Assembly (NCBI GenBank): GCA_044867875.1
Contig: JBIOVR010000292.1
Span: forward strand, 1 to 25,808
Direction: 5' to 3'
DNA from: VBAS01 sp044867875
Lineage (GTDB): Bacteria; Bacteroidota; Bacteroidia; Chitinophagales; Chitinophagaceae
Length of the DNA stretch: 25,808 nt
The translations under genes were made by a program, and so were the position numbers. The notes under the pieces are model-generated. The model did not search any database. It saw nothing but the letters and a program-made list of their open reading frames with translations, and had not been told where the DNA came from. Of the stretch, positions 8,439 through 17,266 are shown piece after piece. Positions within the stretch are counted from its first letter, which is position 1, and the number at the start of each line of letters is the position of its first letter.

Positions 8439-9185
8439 TCATTTTACAATCGGTTTTACAATTCTTTCAGCAAGACCAGGGACTTGGGATCTTATTTCAG
8501 TTAACACCAATTGAGCAATTAACCGAGCACCGAGTTCATTGAAATGTGTATTATCATCCCTGCCTTCAGGATAGTTAGGATGTTCGTTGGGTTTTAGTTG
8601 CATGAATAAAAGTTTTGAGTTCTCAACACCAACCTGCTGATATAATTGCTGGGTTATTTTATCCATGTCAAATAAAACAACTTTTTCTTCTTTAGCTACA
8701 TCTCTTACAATTTGTGAATACAGATCATGTGTGCCTTCGATCTTCCCATTCGCATCAAATTTTCTTCTTGCCATTGGTGTGAGCAATACGGGTATTGCCT
8801 TTTTTCCCTTGGCTTCTGCTACATACTGTTTCAGGTTATTTTTAAATTCAGTTTCAGTTGTATAAGTTTTTTTTGTTGGCACTTCATCATTATGTCCGAA
8901 TTGAATAAAAATATAATCATCTTCTGCCGCACCATCGACTACTTTTTTCCATAAGCCTTCATTTCGAAAAGAACTGGTGCTGCGACCATTCTTTGCAAGG
9001 TTTTCAACTATAACAGTCGAGTCCCAGAAATACACAAATGGCATTCCCCACCCGGTCTCAGGAAAAGCCTTTTTTTCTTTAATGCTCATTGTACTATCGC
9101 CACAAAGCCAAATGGTGATCTTCTTTTTCTCAGGCATTGCAAAAGCCATTAAAAATAAAACCAAGGGAATAAATAGTTTCCTCAT
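8439..9185 (-). CDS. Rhamnogalacturonan acetylesterase, CE12 (SGNH hydrolase)
   Basis: A 248-residue secreted SGNH/GDSL hydrolase of the rhamnogalacturonan acetylesterase type. The signal peptide is short (MRKLFIPLVLFLMAFAMP). All four blocks are present: GDST with nucleophile Ser31, NGRS (66-69), GHND with Asn99, and DNTHFN with Asp211 and His214. The spacing and the segment TGWGMPF match CE12 enzymes such as YesT/RhgT. It would remove acetyl groups from galacturonate residues of rhamnogalacturonan or homogalacturonan in the periplasm or outside the cell. Its ATG overlaps the stop of the pectate lyase gene (ATGA), and the next gene begins 3 nt after its stop. Confidence 0.93.
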   Translation of the reverse strand: MRKLFIPLVLFLMAFAMPEKKKITIWLCGDSTMSIKEKKAFPETGWGMPFVYFWDSTVIVENLAKNGRSTSSFRNEGLWKKVVDGAAEDDYIFIQFGHNDEVPTKKTYTTETEFKNNLKQYVAEAKGKKAIPVLLTPMARRKFDANGKIEGTHDLYSQIVRDVAKEEKVVLFDMDKITQQLYQQVGVENSKLLFMQLKPNEHPNYPEGRDDNTHFNELGARLIAQLVLTEIRSQVPGLAERIVKPIVK

Positions 9186-10600
9186 TTTAGAATGCTGTTA
9201 ATATACAACTCAATGTTCGTATAAAATTTATGAGACGAAACTTTTGAGGCATCAGATGCATCCGCAGGGTTTAATCCATTTTTTCTCTCCCACTCATCAG
9301 GTATTCCATCTTTATCATTATCAGCTAAAGCAGCCACTGATCTTAAGTTTGGCCATGCAATTACTGTGATCTCATACTCTGTTCCATGCGGAAAACCTCC
9401 TTGCACATCAATAAATTTGCCGGTCCTGTTTTTTACATCATTGATTATGCGTTCATCCAATGTATCTCTTTTATAGCTGGCGCCAACATATCTTAAAACT
9501 GTTTCATAAGATTCTTCCGCAGTTTGCGTTGGTATAGGCCATGCATCATGTGGTTTGTCAATCACTATATTTTTCTTATCAGCTTCCGTTCCACCATTTC
9601 CCATATGAACTCCAAGCCAATTGTTTTTCGTAACATCGGCGGCTTCATCTACATAATTCCCATTTACATACCATTTGCCAAAACCAATGGTTTCATTTTT
9701 CCCAGGGTTTACAATTCTATACTTTACACTCTTGCTTGTATTGGGGCCATATTTAAAATAATTGTTGATGATATTATAATCACCGCCTTCGCCTGCATAA
9801 ATAGTATTTCCACCCCAATCGTAGATCACATTATTCCTGTAATCAACAAATTCGGTTGGTGTATGGCGAATGCCATTGAATCTTGGATTCCTATTATTAC
9901 AATGCGCAAATAAATTGTGATGAGCTGTTAAATGTAAGCCTCCCCAAATTCCACCAAAGCCATGATGCTCGTAATCTTTATCTCCCGTTTCAAAATGATA
10001 GGAATAATTCAACGGTTCTGAAATTAAATTCCATTGAAGTGTGGTACTATCACCGGCATAAACCGAAAACACTTCGTCAGTGCTCCAACTCATGCTGCAA
10101 TGATCGATGATGATATTCTTTCTTCTTACTCCGCCAAAAGCATCATCACCACCATTACCATCTACCATTCCACCTTTTTGATATTTATCTCCCATACGAA
10201 AACGCATATAGCGAATAATGATATTATCACCCCCAAGAGAAACTGAATTATCAGCTAAACAAATTCCATCACCGGGAGCAGTCTGTCCTGCGATCGATAC
10301 ATCGCCTTTAATTGAAAGTTTTGTTTCGAGATGAATGGTACCTGAAACAGCAAATACAATTATTCTTTTTCCTTTTGCTTCTGCTGCTTCACGAAAACTA
10401 CCAGGACCTTTATCATTCAAATTTGAAACCATAAATGTTTTACCACTTCTTCCACCGGTTGCATATTTTCCGTAACCTTCCGCTCCCGGAAATGCAATAG
10501 GAGTTGTTTCATCATTACTAGCTGCATTTTTTTGAGCATTACATTTTGCAAATAATGCCACAACCATTATCAGTAAAAAATATCGTAGTAACAAAGTCAT
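9182..10600 (-). CDS. Pectate lyase, PL1 family
   Basis: A 472-residue secreted right-handed beta-helix lyase that cleaves polygalacturonate by beta-elimination, normally with Ca2+. The N-terminal signal peptide ends near residue 23; Cys20 might make it a lipoprotein, but the lipobox (FAKC) is poor. The PL1 pattern is clear: AFPGAEGYGKYATGGRSG (36-53), GSFREA (67-72), IIDHCSMSWSTDE (164-176) and the Arg-rich CNNRNPRFNG (234-243). The acidic segment DNDKDGIPDEWE near the C-terminus resembles the calcium-binding repeats common in Bacteroidota PL1 enzymes. It is the first enzyme gene after susD, separated from it by 77 nt that contain a stable hairpin. Its stop overlaps the next start by 4 nt. 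Confidence 0.93.
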   Translation of the reverse strand: MTLLLRYFLLIMVVALFAKCNAQKNAASNDETTPIAFPGAEGYGKYATGGRSGKTFMVSNLNDKGPGSFREAAEAKGKRIIVFAVSGTIHLETKLSIKGDVSIAGQTAPGDGICLADNSVSLGGDNIIIRYMRFRMGDKYQKGGMVDGNGGDDAFGGVRRKNIIIDHCSMSWSTDEVFSVYAGDSTTLQWNLISEPLNYSYHFETGDKDYEHHGFGGIWGGLHLTAHHNLFAHCNNRNPRFNGIRHTPTEFVDYRNNVIYDWGGNTIYAGEGGDYNIINNYFKYGPNTSKSVKYRIVNPGKNETIGFGKWYVNGNYVDEAADVTKNNWLGVHMGNGGTEADKKNIVIDKPHDAWPIPTQTAEESYETVLRYVGASYKRDTLDERIINDVKNRTGKFIDVQGGFPHGTEYEITVIAWPNLRSVAALADNDKDGIPDEWERKNGLNPADASDASKVSSHKFYTNIELYINSILK

Positions 10601-10616
10601 ATTTAAATTTAAAAAG

Positions 10617-10642
10617 AAAGCCGCTGCAAAGGCAGCAGCTTT
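10617..10642 (-). terminator. Hairpin with U tract between susD and the pectate lyase gene
   Basis: On the minus strand AAAGCTGCTGC (10642-10632) pairs with GCAGCGGCTTT (10627-10617) over 11 bp, with one G-U pair and a 4-nt loop, followed by CTTTTT. It has the form of an intrinsic terminator. Since the enzyme genes downstream have no other clear promoter in the 77-nt gap, it may act as a partial terminator or as an mRNA-end stabiliser that raises susCD over the enzyme genes. Confidence 0.65.
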
Positions 10643-10677
10643 TATAAACGATAACTACTAAAGTTTATATCAAAAAA

Positions 10678-12597
10678 TTAATAGCCAGGATTTTGCGGCA
10701 TATTAGCAGAGAAACTTCCATAAGCCGTAATTGCATCCTGTGGAATTGGTAACAATTCTGATTTCAGTGTTACAAAATTATTTGCGAAATGATTTAAAGT
10801 TACAGCGGTACCAGTACCTACACTAATAGCGTTGGTTACCCAAGCCATCTTTACAGTTCCGGCAGGTGTAGCAGAAGGCGCAGCCTTATAAAGAGAGTTT
10901 ACAATAAGTCCCCCACTGAGACTTAGATCATCCGAAGTTGTTCTTCCTTTATAATATAATGCGTTTGGCAAAGTAGTTACAAAAACGTAAGAAGGCGGTG
11001 GCGCCATATAGGAAGGAGGAGTCATTACTGTGGAAGCTCCCATTTTAGTAAGGTTTGCTTTTGATTCGTTAATGGCAGCAGCTAACAAATTCCAGCGGAT
11101 AAGGTCGAATTTTCTTACACCTTCACCACCTAATTCAAGTGATCTTTCTCTTACCAGAGCTTTGAAGAAATCATCTTTACTCAATCCACTTAAATCAACA
11201 GAGGGATCTGCTGCAGTAATTGGCTTATTAAACCCACGTCTTCTCACCATATTGATAGCGTTGAACGCAGCGGTTGTTGGGCCACTCAGTTCATTCTCTG
11301 CTTCAGCATACATCAACAAAACATCCGAATATCTTATTATCTGCCATTTCGTACTGGAATAATTGTTCAGGTAAGTTCCAGCTGGTAAAGGCGGATTGAT
11401 CCAACTCCTGCGATACTTACCATCAAAAATACCAGTGATAGTTACACCACGCTTATAGAATGTTGTTCCATCCGGTGCTAAGGTATCACTGTATGCTGCA
11501 CAAGTCACATCTCTGCGTGTATCTAAAGAATCGAAAAGATAAAAATAAGTAGGTAATACAATTACTCCGCTGTTACCAGTTGCTGCTGCTTGTGTGGCAA
11601 TATTTACCACGGTTGGACCATTGTAGTAACCCATCTTTGTGTCTGCTGCAGCAGTGCGACCAATTCCTGTTGCCTGGAACATTAATTCACCATTTGGATC
11701 ATTTGCCACCTTACCGCCTACCTGGTTTTTCCAAAGATCTTTGTAACTCGCATTTAAACTATGCTGACCGGAATTAATAATATCATTGGTTTCATCTTTA
11801 GCGATCTGGTAGTATGTCTGGTAATTAGAACCTCTTTTGATAGTACCATCTTGTCTTAAAGAATAACCACCTCTGGTCAATGCGATCCTTGCTCTTAATG
11901 CTTTTACAGTTCCTTTAGTAATTCTTTCATCTGCTGCGTCGCCCATTGAAGAAACTTCATTGCGCCAGGGTACTAAGTCTTCTGCTTTTTTTAGATCATT
12001 TAATAATTGTTCATACAACACGTCTCTATCGGTCCTTACAGGAAAAGGATCTTTTACTGCTAATACTTCAGCAGGTTCAAAATGTGCTGGCAGATCCCCC
12101 CAATTCCTGATCGCCTCGTAATAAAACTGGGCCCTTAATGTCAAAGCTTCCCCATGCATACGTTGCAATTGCTTTCTCTCCTGGTCTGTTCCGTTTTCAT
12201 ATAAGTTCATTGCAGGAATATTGGCAATGCAAAGATTTGCGTATTGAATCCCTTTAAATAACTGAGTATACGGAGCAAACATATTATTGTTTGTCGGCGT
12301 AGTGGCATAAAGCGGGAAGTCTCTTCTTGAGCCATCTGCAGCACCTGTTGGTCCCTGCATCTCATCAGTTCCAATCGGGAAGTACAAACTTATTCTAAGT
12401 CCATAACTTGCATCGCCGGTTAATTGTGCATACACACCTACCAATGCAGACCTGGCATTATCAACACTGTTAAAAACAACATCAGGACCAACAGATGTGA
12501 TTGGTTGTTGATCCAGAAATTTTTCACAACTTTCTGCTGTTATGATCAAGCTTGCTATCAGAAGTGCTGCAAGACGGTTTAAATATTTTTTATTCAT
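10678..12597 (-). CDS. SusD-like glycan-binding outer-membrane lipoprotein
   Basis: A 639-residue SusD/RagB family lipoprotein that caps the SusC channel and binds the glycan. The N-terminus is a lipoprotein signal with Cys24 (ITAESC), followed by the typical KFLDQQPITSV segment. The TPR-like region includes KGIQYANLCIANIPAMN and RMHGEALTLRAQFYYEAIRNWGD. The C-terminal RagB domain includes WQIIRYSDVLLMYAEAENEL, RERSLELGGEGVRKFDLIRW and the end ELLPIPQDAITAYG...NPGY. It follows the susC stop by 21 nt, the standard arrangement. Context makes pectic oligosaccharide the expected ligand; sequence alone does not show this. Confidence 0.96.
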   Translation of the reverse strand: MNKKYLNRLAALLIASLIITAESCEKFLDQQPITSVGPDVVFNSVDNARSALVGVYAQLTGDASYGLRISLYFPIGTDEMQGPTGAADGSRRDFPLYATTPTNNNMFAPYTQLFKGIQYANLCIANIPAMNLYENGTDQERKQLQRMHGEALTLRAQFYYEAIRNWGDLPAHFEPAEVLAVKDPFPVRTDRDVLYEQLLNDLKKAEDLVPWRNEVSSMGDAADERITKGTVKALRARIALTRGGYSLRQDGTIKRGSNYQTYYQIAKDETNDIINSGQHSLNASYKDLWKNQVGGKVANDPNGELMFQATGIGRTAAADTKMGYYNGPTVVNIATQAAATGNSGVIVLPTYFYLFDSLDTRRDVTCAAYSDTLAPDGTTFYKRGVTITGIFDGKYRRSWINPPLPAGTYLNNYSSTKWQIIRYSDVLLMYAEAENELSGPTTAAFNAINMVRRRGFNKPITAADPSVDLSGLSKDDFFKALVRERSLELGGEGVRKFDLIRWNLLAAAINESKANLTKMGASTVMTPPSYMAPPPSYVFVTTLPNALYYKGRTTSDDLSLSGGLIVNSLYKAAPSATPAGTVKMAWVTNAISVGTGTAVTLNHFANNFVTLKSELLPIPQDAITAYGSFSANMPQNPGY

Positions 12598-12618
12598 ATT
12601 TCTGAATTGTTTGTGTTA

Positions 12619-15600
12619 TTAAAAAGTTGCCTGCACACCGAATATGTATGAACGGCTTTTCGGATAAGCGGAATAATCAAGACCCGGCGTAAGACCACTA
12701 CTTCTCACACTTACCTCAGGATCGTAACCTGAGTAGTCAGTGATTACTGCCAGGTTGTTACCGGACAAATAAAGACGAAGCTTTGTGATGCCGATTTTTG
12801 CCTTGGGTTTTAAGGTATATCCTATTGTCACATTATTCAGTCGAATGAAAGATCCATCTTCAATTGCCCAGGAATGCGGATAATAGCTAAAGTTTCCGCC
12901 ACCAGAACCAAAATTTGTAAGTCCACTCGGCATCCATATTTGAGCATTTGCATTAGCATTAGCCAATACATCTGGTGCAGCACCGAATGCATAGAGCTTG
13001 CCACTAACTAATTGAAAACTTTCGATCACTTTACCAGTAGCATCAACTGTTCTCCAACGATCGCTCATATCATCCAAAAGATTAGAAGTCACATTGTAAG
13101 CACTCGTGAACTCGATCTTATTTGCATTATAGATATCATTGCCAGAAGAGAAATTAATAAACATACTTGCATCCCAATTTTTGTAGGCGAACGTTTGGCT
13201 TAGACCGCCAGAAAATTTCGGTGTTGGATTTCCGATTATTGTTTTATCAAAATCATTGATCACTCCATCCGGTTTACCTGCAGGTCCACTGAGATCCTTG
13301 AAACGAATGGCGCCTGGTACAACATACGAGCTTGGAACTTGCATTTCTGCAACACCTGATTTTAATGTGTAACGTGTAGTTGTATTGTCGTAATCAAAAT
13401 CACTTACTTTATAAAAACCATCGGTTTCCCAACCATACATGGCTCCAACAGGGCTACCGATTCTTACCAGGTAATCATTTGGCTGACCTGATATTCCCCA
13501 AGCGGGTCCACCAGCAAATTCAGTTTGTCCTTTAGATAAAGCTTCAACAATGTTTTTATTATGCGAAATATTGAAATTAGCACTCCATGTAAACCCATTA
13601 GGCTTTCTGATAATTACAGCATTCAATTGCAATTCGACGCCTTTGTTGCTGGTAGCACCAACGTTTTGCAATTGATCAGTGAATCCATAGGTAGGAGCGA
13701 TTTTCGCTCTTAATAATAATTTATCTGAAGTATTGTCATAAACATCCAAACTCATATTCAAGCGACTTTTGAATAAAGAGATATCAATACCATAGTTCCT
13801 GTTTACGAGGCTTTCCCACTGAAGTTCTGTATTAGCTAAACTATTTTCAGTATAGGCATTTACCGTCTGATTATTTAAACCATAAAAAGATGTACCGTAA
13901 TTAAAAGTTGTTAAATACAGGTAGTCATCAATGCGATTGTTCCCAATTTTCCCATATCCAAATCTTAATTTCAAATCATTGATGAATGTAACATTCTCCA
14001 TGAACTTCTCACGACTCACACGCCATGCAATAGAACCTCCCGGAAAAGTTCCCCAACGTTTAGGCTCAGCAAATTTTGAAGCTCCATCGTGTCGCACATT
14101 GAGTGTGAGCAAATACTTGTCAAGAAATGCATAGTTTATACGTCCAAAAAATGAAAGGCTTGTATATTTTGTTTTGATATATATAGGAAATCCTGTCCAA
14201 ACCGTTCCAAGACCAGGGTTATCAAAAGCATCATCATGTGAAGTGAATTTTGGGAAACTTCCAAACTGTCCACTACGTGAATCCGTAGATGATTCGTAAG
14301 TCTCTTCACCCAGGAGAATATCAAAATCATGTTTCCCTTTATAATCCTTGACCGAATAAGTTAAAACATTTGAGTTATTAATTACTTTTCTATAAAGAGT
14401 ATCCACACGAGTAATCGGTTTTCCTCCTCCCTGGTTCACAGAAAATGAAGTGATTGAATCAAAGAACTGCTGGTCAGTAAAATCATTTTTATCATAACCA
14501 ATAGTTGAACGGAAATTCAGATTCTTAGTAATGTTATAAGAAATATTGGCGTTTAAATTATACGCTGAAGTTATTTTTCTGCGATATTCCGCATTAGCAA
14601 GTGCAATTGGATTTACAAGGGTCACACCATTACCTGGATTTACCACCAATGGATCAGGATCATCTATGGCTAATGTATCAGCAAAAAACGGTCTGTATTT
14701 TACTGCGTTGCGCAAACGAGCATATGATGTGCTGGTTTCACTCGAAATACCAGCACCTACTACATCCTGGTAAGTATACCGGGCACCTGCTCCAATCTTT
14801 ATTTTATCTGTTATTTTATATTCCCCTCTTCCATTTACAATATGACGATTAAAATTTGAGTTGACCACGATCGGCTTTTCGTTGTTATATGTATAACCGA
14901 AATTGTAAGTGATTTTTTTGCTACCTCCTGAAACACCAATATTTTGCTTGGTGGTCATACCCGTATTGCCCATGATTTCTTCCTGCCAGTCAATTGGAGG
15001 CGTATTTTTATAAACATTCAGTGTATCCCAGGTTGAACCAAAGCTTTTCGCAAAATTCGTAGAGTCAGTGCTGTTTGGACGGGTTCTTTCCCACTGATAA
15101 ATTACATAATCATAAGGGCTCATTACTTTTAGCTTGCTTGCTAATTCTCTTACTCCAATAAAACCATCATAAGTAACTATTGTACGTCCCGGTTTACCAA
15201 TTTTTGTTGTAATTACAAAAACACCATTTGCACCCCTGGCACCATAAATAGCAGTTGCTGCAGCATCTTTTAAGACGTCAATTGATTGAATATCTCCGGG
15301 TGCGATCACATTCAATGCGTTTTCAACCTGAACACCATCGACTATATATAAAGGATCATTGTTCTGTGTGATTGAGATCCCTCCACGAACCCTTACACGA
15401 ATCGCAGCATCAGGTGAACCTTCGGAAGTAGTAGCAGTTACCCCAGCCAATCGACCATTCAGTGCTTCCGCAGCTGAAGCCATTGTATTATCTTTTAGAT
15501 CTTTTGCAGAAATAGATGAAACGGATGCCGTCAGATCTTTTCTCTTGATAGTTTGATAACCTGTAACAACAACTTCATCCAAAACAACATTTTCTTTTTC

Positions 15601-15882
15601 CAATTTTGCAGAAATCGGTGTACTTCCGTCAGTACTAATTGTAAATGCTTTATGACTTAATGCGGTAATGAGTAGTGTAACATTTCCTGTACCCGCTACA
15701 GAAAGAGTAAAGTCACCATTCTTATCAGTTACTGTTCCTTTTTTCTCACCCTGTACCTGAACTGATGCACCGACTATAGGCGCACCTGCATCATCTGTAA
15801 CCCGGCCTTTTATTTGCCGCTCTTGTGCAAAAACCAGTAGCGATAAGAATAAAAGTGAACATGTAATTGCGAATTGCTTCAT
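12619..15882 (-). CDS. SusC-like TonB-dependent outer-membrane transporter
   Basis: A 1087-residue TonB-dependent receptor of the SusC/RagA family that imports oligosaccharides across the outer membrane. After the signal peptide (ends VFAQ, about 19) comes a carboxypeptidase-regulatory-like domain (about 22-92). Next are the TonB box region DEVVVTGYQTIKRKDLTASV (about 103-122) and the plug, with YIVDGVQV and DVLKDAAATAIYGARGANGV. A long 22-strand barrel follows, ending SRSYIFGVQATF with the terminal aromatic that barrel assembly uses. No STN domain is present, in line with the absence of an adjacent FecR/sigma pair. It is the first gene of the operon, with a 333-nt intergenic region upstream that holds a candidate operator. 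Confidence 0.97.
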   Translation of the reverse strand: MKQFAITCSLLFLSLLVFAQERQIKGRVTDDAGAPIVGASVQVQGEKKGTVTDKNGDFTLSVAGTGNVTLLITALSHKAFTISTDGSTPISAKLEKENVVLDEVVVTGYQTIKRKDLTASVSSISAKDLKDNTMASAAEALNGRLAGVTATTSEGSPDAAIRVRVRGGISITQNNDPLYIVDGVQVENALNVIAPGDIQSIDVLKDAAATAIYGARGANGVFVITTKIGKPGRTIVTYDGFIGVRELASKLKVMSPYDYVIYQWERTRPNSTDSTNFAKSFGSTWDTLNVYKNTPPIDWQEEIMGNTGMTTKQNIGVSGGSKKITYNFGYTYNNEKPIVVNSNFNRHIVNGRGEYKITDKIKIGAGARYTYQDVVGAGISSETSTSYARLRNAVKYRPFFADTLAIDDPDPLVVNPGNGVTLVNPIALANAEYRRKITSAYNLNANISYNITKNLNFRSTIGYDKNDFTDQQFFDSITSFSVNQGGGKPITRVDTLYRKVINNSNVLTYSVKDYKGKHDFDILLGEETYESSTDSRSGQFGSFPKFTSHDDAFDNPGLGTVWTGFPIYIKTKYTSLSFFGRINYAFLDKYLLTLNVRHDGASKFAEPKRWGTFPGGSIAWRVSREKFMENVTFINDLKLRFGYGKIGNNRIDDYLYLTTFNYGTSFYGLNNQTVNAYTENSLANTELQWESLVNRNYGIDISLFKSRLNMSLDVYDNTSDKLLLRAKIAPTYGFTDQLQNVGATSNKGVELQLNAVIIRKPNGFTWSANFNISHNKNIVEALSKGQTEFAGGPAWGISGQPNDYLVRIGSPVGAMYGWETDGFYKVSDFDYDNTTTRYTLKSGVAEMQVPSSYVVPGAIRFKDLSGPAGKPDGVINDFDKTIIGNPTPKFSGGLSQTFAYKNWDASMFINFSSGNDIYNANKIEFTSAYNVTSNLLDDMSDRWRTVDATGKVIESFQLVSGKLYAFGAAPDVLANANANAQIWMPSGLTNFGSGGGNFSYYPHSWAIEDGSFIRLNNVTIGYTLKPKAKIGITKLRLYLSGNNLAVITDYSGYDPEVSVRSSGLTPGLDYSAYPKSRSYIFGVQATF

Positions 15883-15969
15883 ATGGCAGTTTTTAATTTT
15901 TAAATTGAAGGGTGTCGTGATGCCTGACTAATCGTGATAAACCGTCTTATACGGTCCGGAATCAAAGCC

Positions 15970-15977
15970 CAATGCTA
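15970..15977 (-). promoter_or_regulatory. Candidate -7 box for susC operon
   Basis: TAGCATTG on the minus strand, 7 of 8 matches to TAnnTTTG. It lies 38 nt from the edge of the shared operator, exactly as TAGAATTG does at the GH28 gene. The nearest upstream TTG is 23 nt away, longer than usual, so the -33 element is doubtful. The implied leader is about 80 nt. Confidence 0.38.
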
Positions 15978-16014
15978 ATTAGTATTTATCATATTTAAAT
16001 CAATGAGTTAGGTG

Positions 16015-16048
16015 TTTATTTACGCAAACGTTCCCGATAACGTTAACG
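16015..16048. promoter_or_regulatory. Candidate LacI-family operator upstream of susC
   Basis: The second copy of the element described at 1402-1435, with TTTATTTACGCAAACG at 16015-16030. AACGTT occurs twice (16027-16032 and 16039-16044), and the palindrome CGTTAACG spans 16041-16048. It lies between susC and the divergent LacI-family gene and could serve both. Being upstream of the candidate susC promoter, it is placed more like an activator site than a blocking repressor site. Confidence 0.6.
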
Positions 16049-16197
16049 AAAATTTTGCACTTGTCTTTCCGTAAAAAAGAGCACAATAAATAAATGAATG
16101 CTGCAAGGTGGTTGTGTTCTTTTTTTGCTCGTTTATATTAAATCGTAATTAGATCAAATGCAGATGCCACTCACCTGAAAAACGTATCTTTAAAACG

Positions 16198-16205
16198 TAA
16201 CTTTG
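16198..16205 (+). promoter_or_regulatory. -7 promoter box of the LacI-family gene
   Basis: TAACTTTG matches the Bacteroidota TAnnTTTG consensus exactly. A CTG (16175-16177) lies 20 nt upstream in the -33 position. The ATG is only 10 nt beyond the box, so the transcript would have a very short leader. Confidence 0.6.
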
Positions 16206-16215
16206 CCGCCTGTAT

Positions 16216-17262
16216 ATGAAATTTGAAGCTGTAACTATTAAAGATATTGCCCGTGCACTTGGCATCTCCACTTCTACCGTTTCCCGTGCATTAAGGGATA
16301 GTTATGAAATAAGCCCGGAAACAAAACAATTAGTCCTTGATTGCGCTGAAAAATTGAACTACCGTCCAAACCCGATCGCATTAAGTTTAAAAGAAAGAAG
16401 AAGCCGTTCGATCGGAGTAGTTGTTTGTGAAATAGCCAATAATTTTTTCTCGCAGGTTATTAACGGAATTGAGTCTATTGCTTACGACAAAGGTTATAAT
16501 GTTATTATTTCACAAAGCCGGGAATCTTATGATCGGGAAGTAATAGATCTGCAATACCTCGCATCTCGTTCAGTTGATGGATTGCTGATTTCTCTTTCCA
16601 CTGAAACAAATGACTTGAGTCATTTGAAAGCTTTACACGCAAAGGGATTCCCAATTGTCCTTTTTGACCGGATAACCGACGAGATCAATACGCATAAAGT
16701 GATCGTTGATAATTTTAAAGGAGGTTATGAGGCTACAGAACATTTGATAAGGAACGGGCATAAACGAATTGCTGTATTAACTAACTCAGAATTTTTATCG
16801 ATCACTCATGAACGTGTTGGCGGTTATAAAGAAGCATTGATCGCAAATGGACAAAAAGTAAATGAAAATTATATCCAGCATTGTTTTTATGGTGGAATGA
16901 TGTTTGAAGAAATTGAAGATGCCGTTAATAAATTATTTACACAAAGAAATAAACCCGATGCAATTTTTGCAACCAGCGACAAACTCACAACAGGGTGTTT
17001 GAAAACATTAAAAAGAAGAGGATTGAAGGTGCCAGATGATGTTTCAGTTGTTGGTTTTTCAAATTCAGATATTGCCGAACTTATAGATCCGCCTCTTACG
17101 GTGGTAAGACAACCGGCTTTTGAAATGGGGAAAGATGCTACTGAATTACTCTTGCAGCTTATTGAAAGCAAAAGACCGATAAAAGAATTTGAGAAAAGAA
17201 TTTTAACTCCGGAATTACAGATAAGGGAATCATCAGTGAAAAAAATGGTTATTGCAGATTGA
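16216..17262 (+). CDS. LacI/GalR-family transcriptional regulator (divergent from susC)
   Basis: A 348-residue regulator. The N-terminal helix-turn-helix is TIKDIARALGISTSTVSRAL (7-26), followed by the hinge region NPIALSLKERRSRSIGVV with the minor-groove helix. A periplasmic-binding-protein-like effector domain then runs to the C-terminus, with typical segments NNFFSQVINGIESIA, SRSVDGLLISLS, FPIVLFDRI, AIFATSDKLTTGCLK and VVGFSNSDIAELIDPPLTVVRQP. It is divergent from the pectin operon, with a shared 333-nt upstream region containing a candidate operator. This makes it the best candidate for local control, sensing a pectin breakdown product. The effector cannot be read from the sequence. Confidence 0.93.
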   Translation: MKFEAVTIKDIARALGISTSTVSRALRDSYEISPETKQLVLDCAEKLNYRPNPIALSLKERRSRSIGVVVCEIANNFFSQVINGIESIAYDKGYNVIISQSRESYDREVIDLQYLASRSVDGLLISLSTETNDLSHLKALHAKGFPIVLFDRITDEINTHKVIVDNFKGGYEATEHLIRNGHKRIAVLTNSEFLSITHERVGGYKEALIANGQKVNENYIQHCFYGGMMFEEIEDAVNKLFTQRNKPDAIFATSDKLTTGCLKTLKRRGLKVPDDVSVVGFSNSDIAELIDPPLTVVRQPAFEMGKDATELLLQLIESKRPIKEFEKRILTPELQIRESSVKKMVIAD

Positions 17263-17266
17263 GAAA

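Larger units (their letters stand above)
15883..16215. other. Divergent regulatory region between susC and lacI-type gene
   Basis: 333 bp without a gene. It contains a candidate -7 box for susC (15970-15977), a candidate operator shared with GH28 (16015-16048) and a consensus -7 box for the LacI-family gene (16198-16205). The rest is AT-rich with no further feature I can support. Confidence 0.8.

Noticed and set aside
14136..14330. Minus-strand 64-codon frame within susC
   Set aside because: It is a second frame of the same strand inside an intact SusC barrel region, with no motif of its own.
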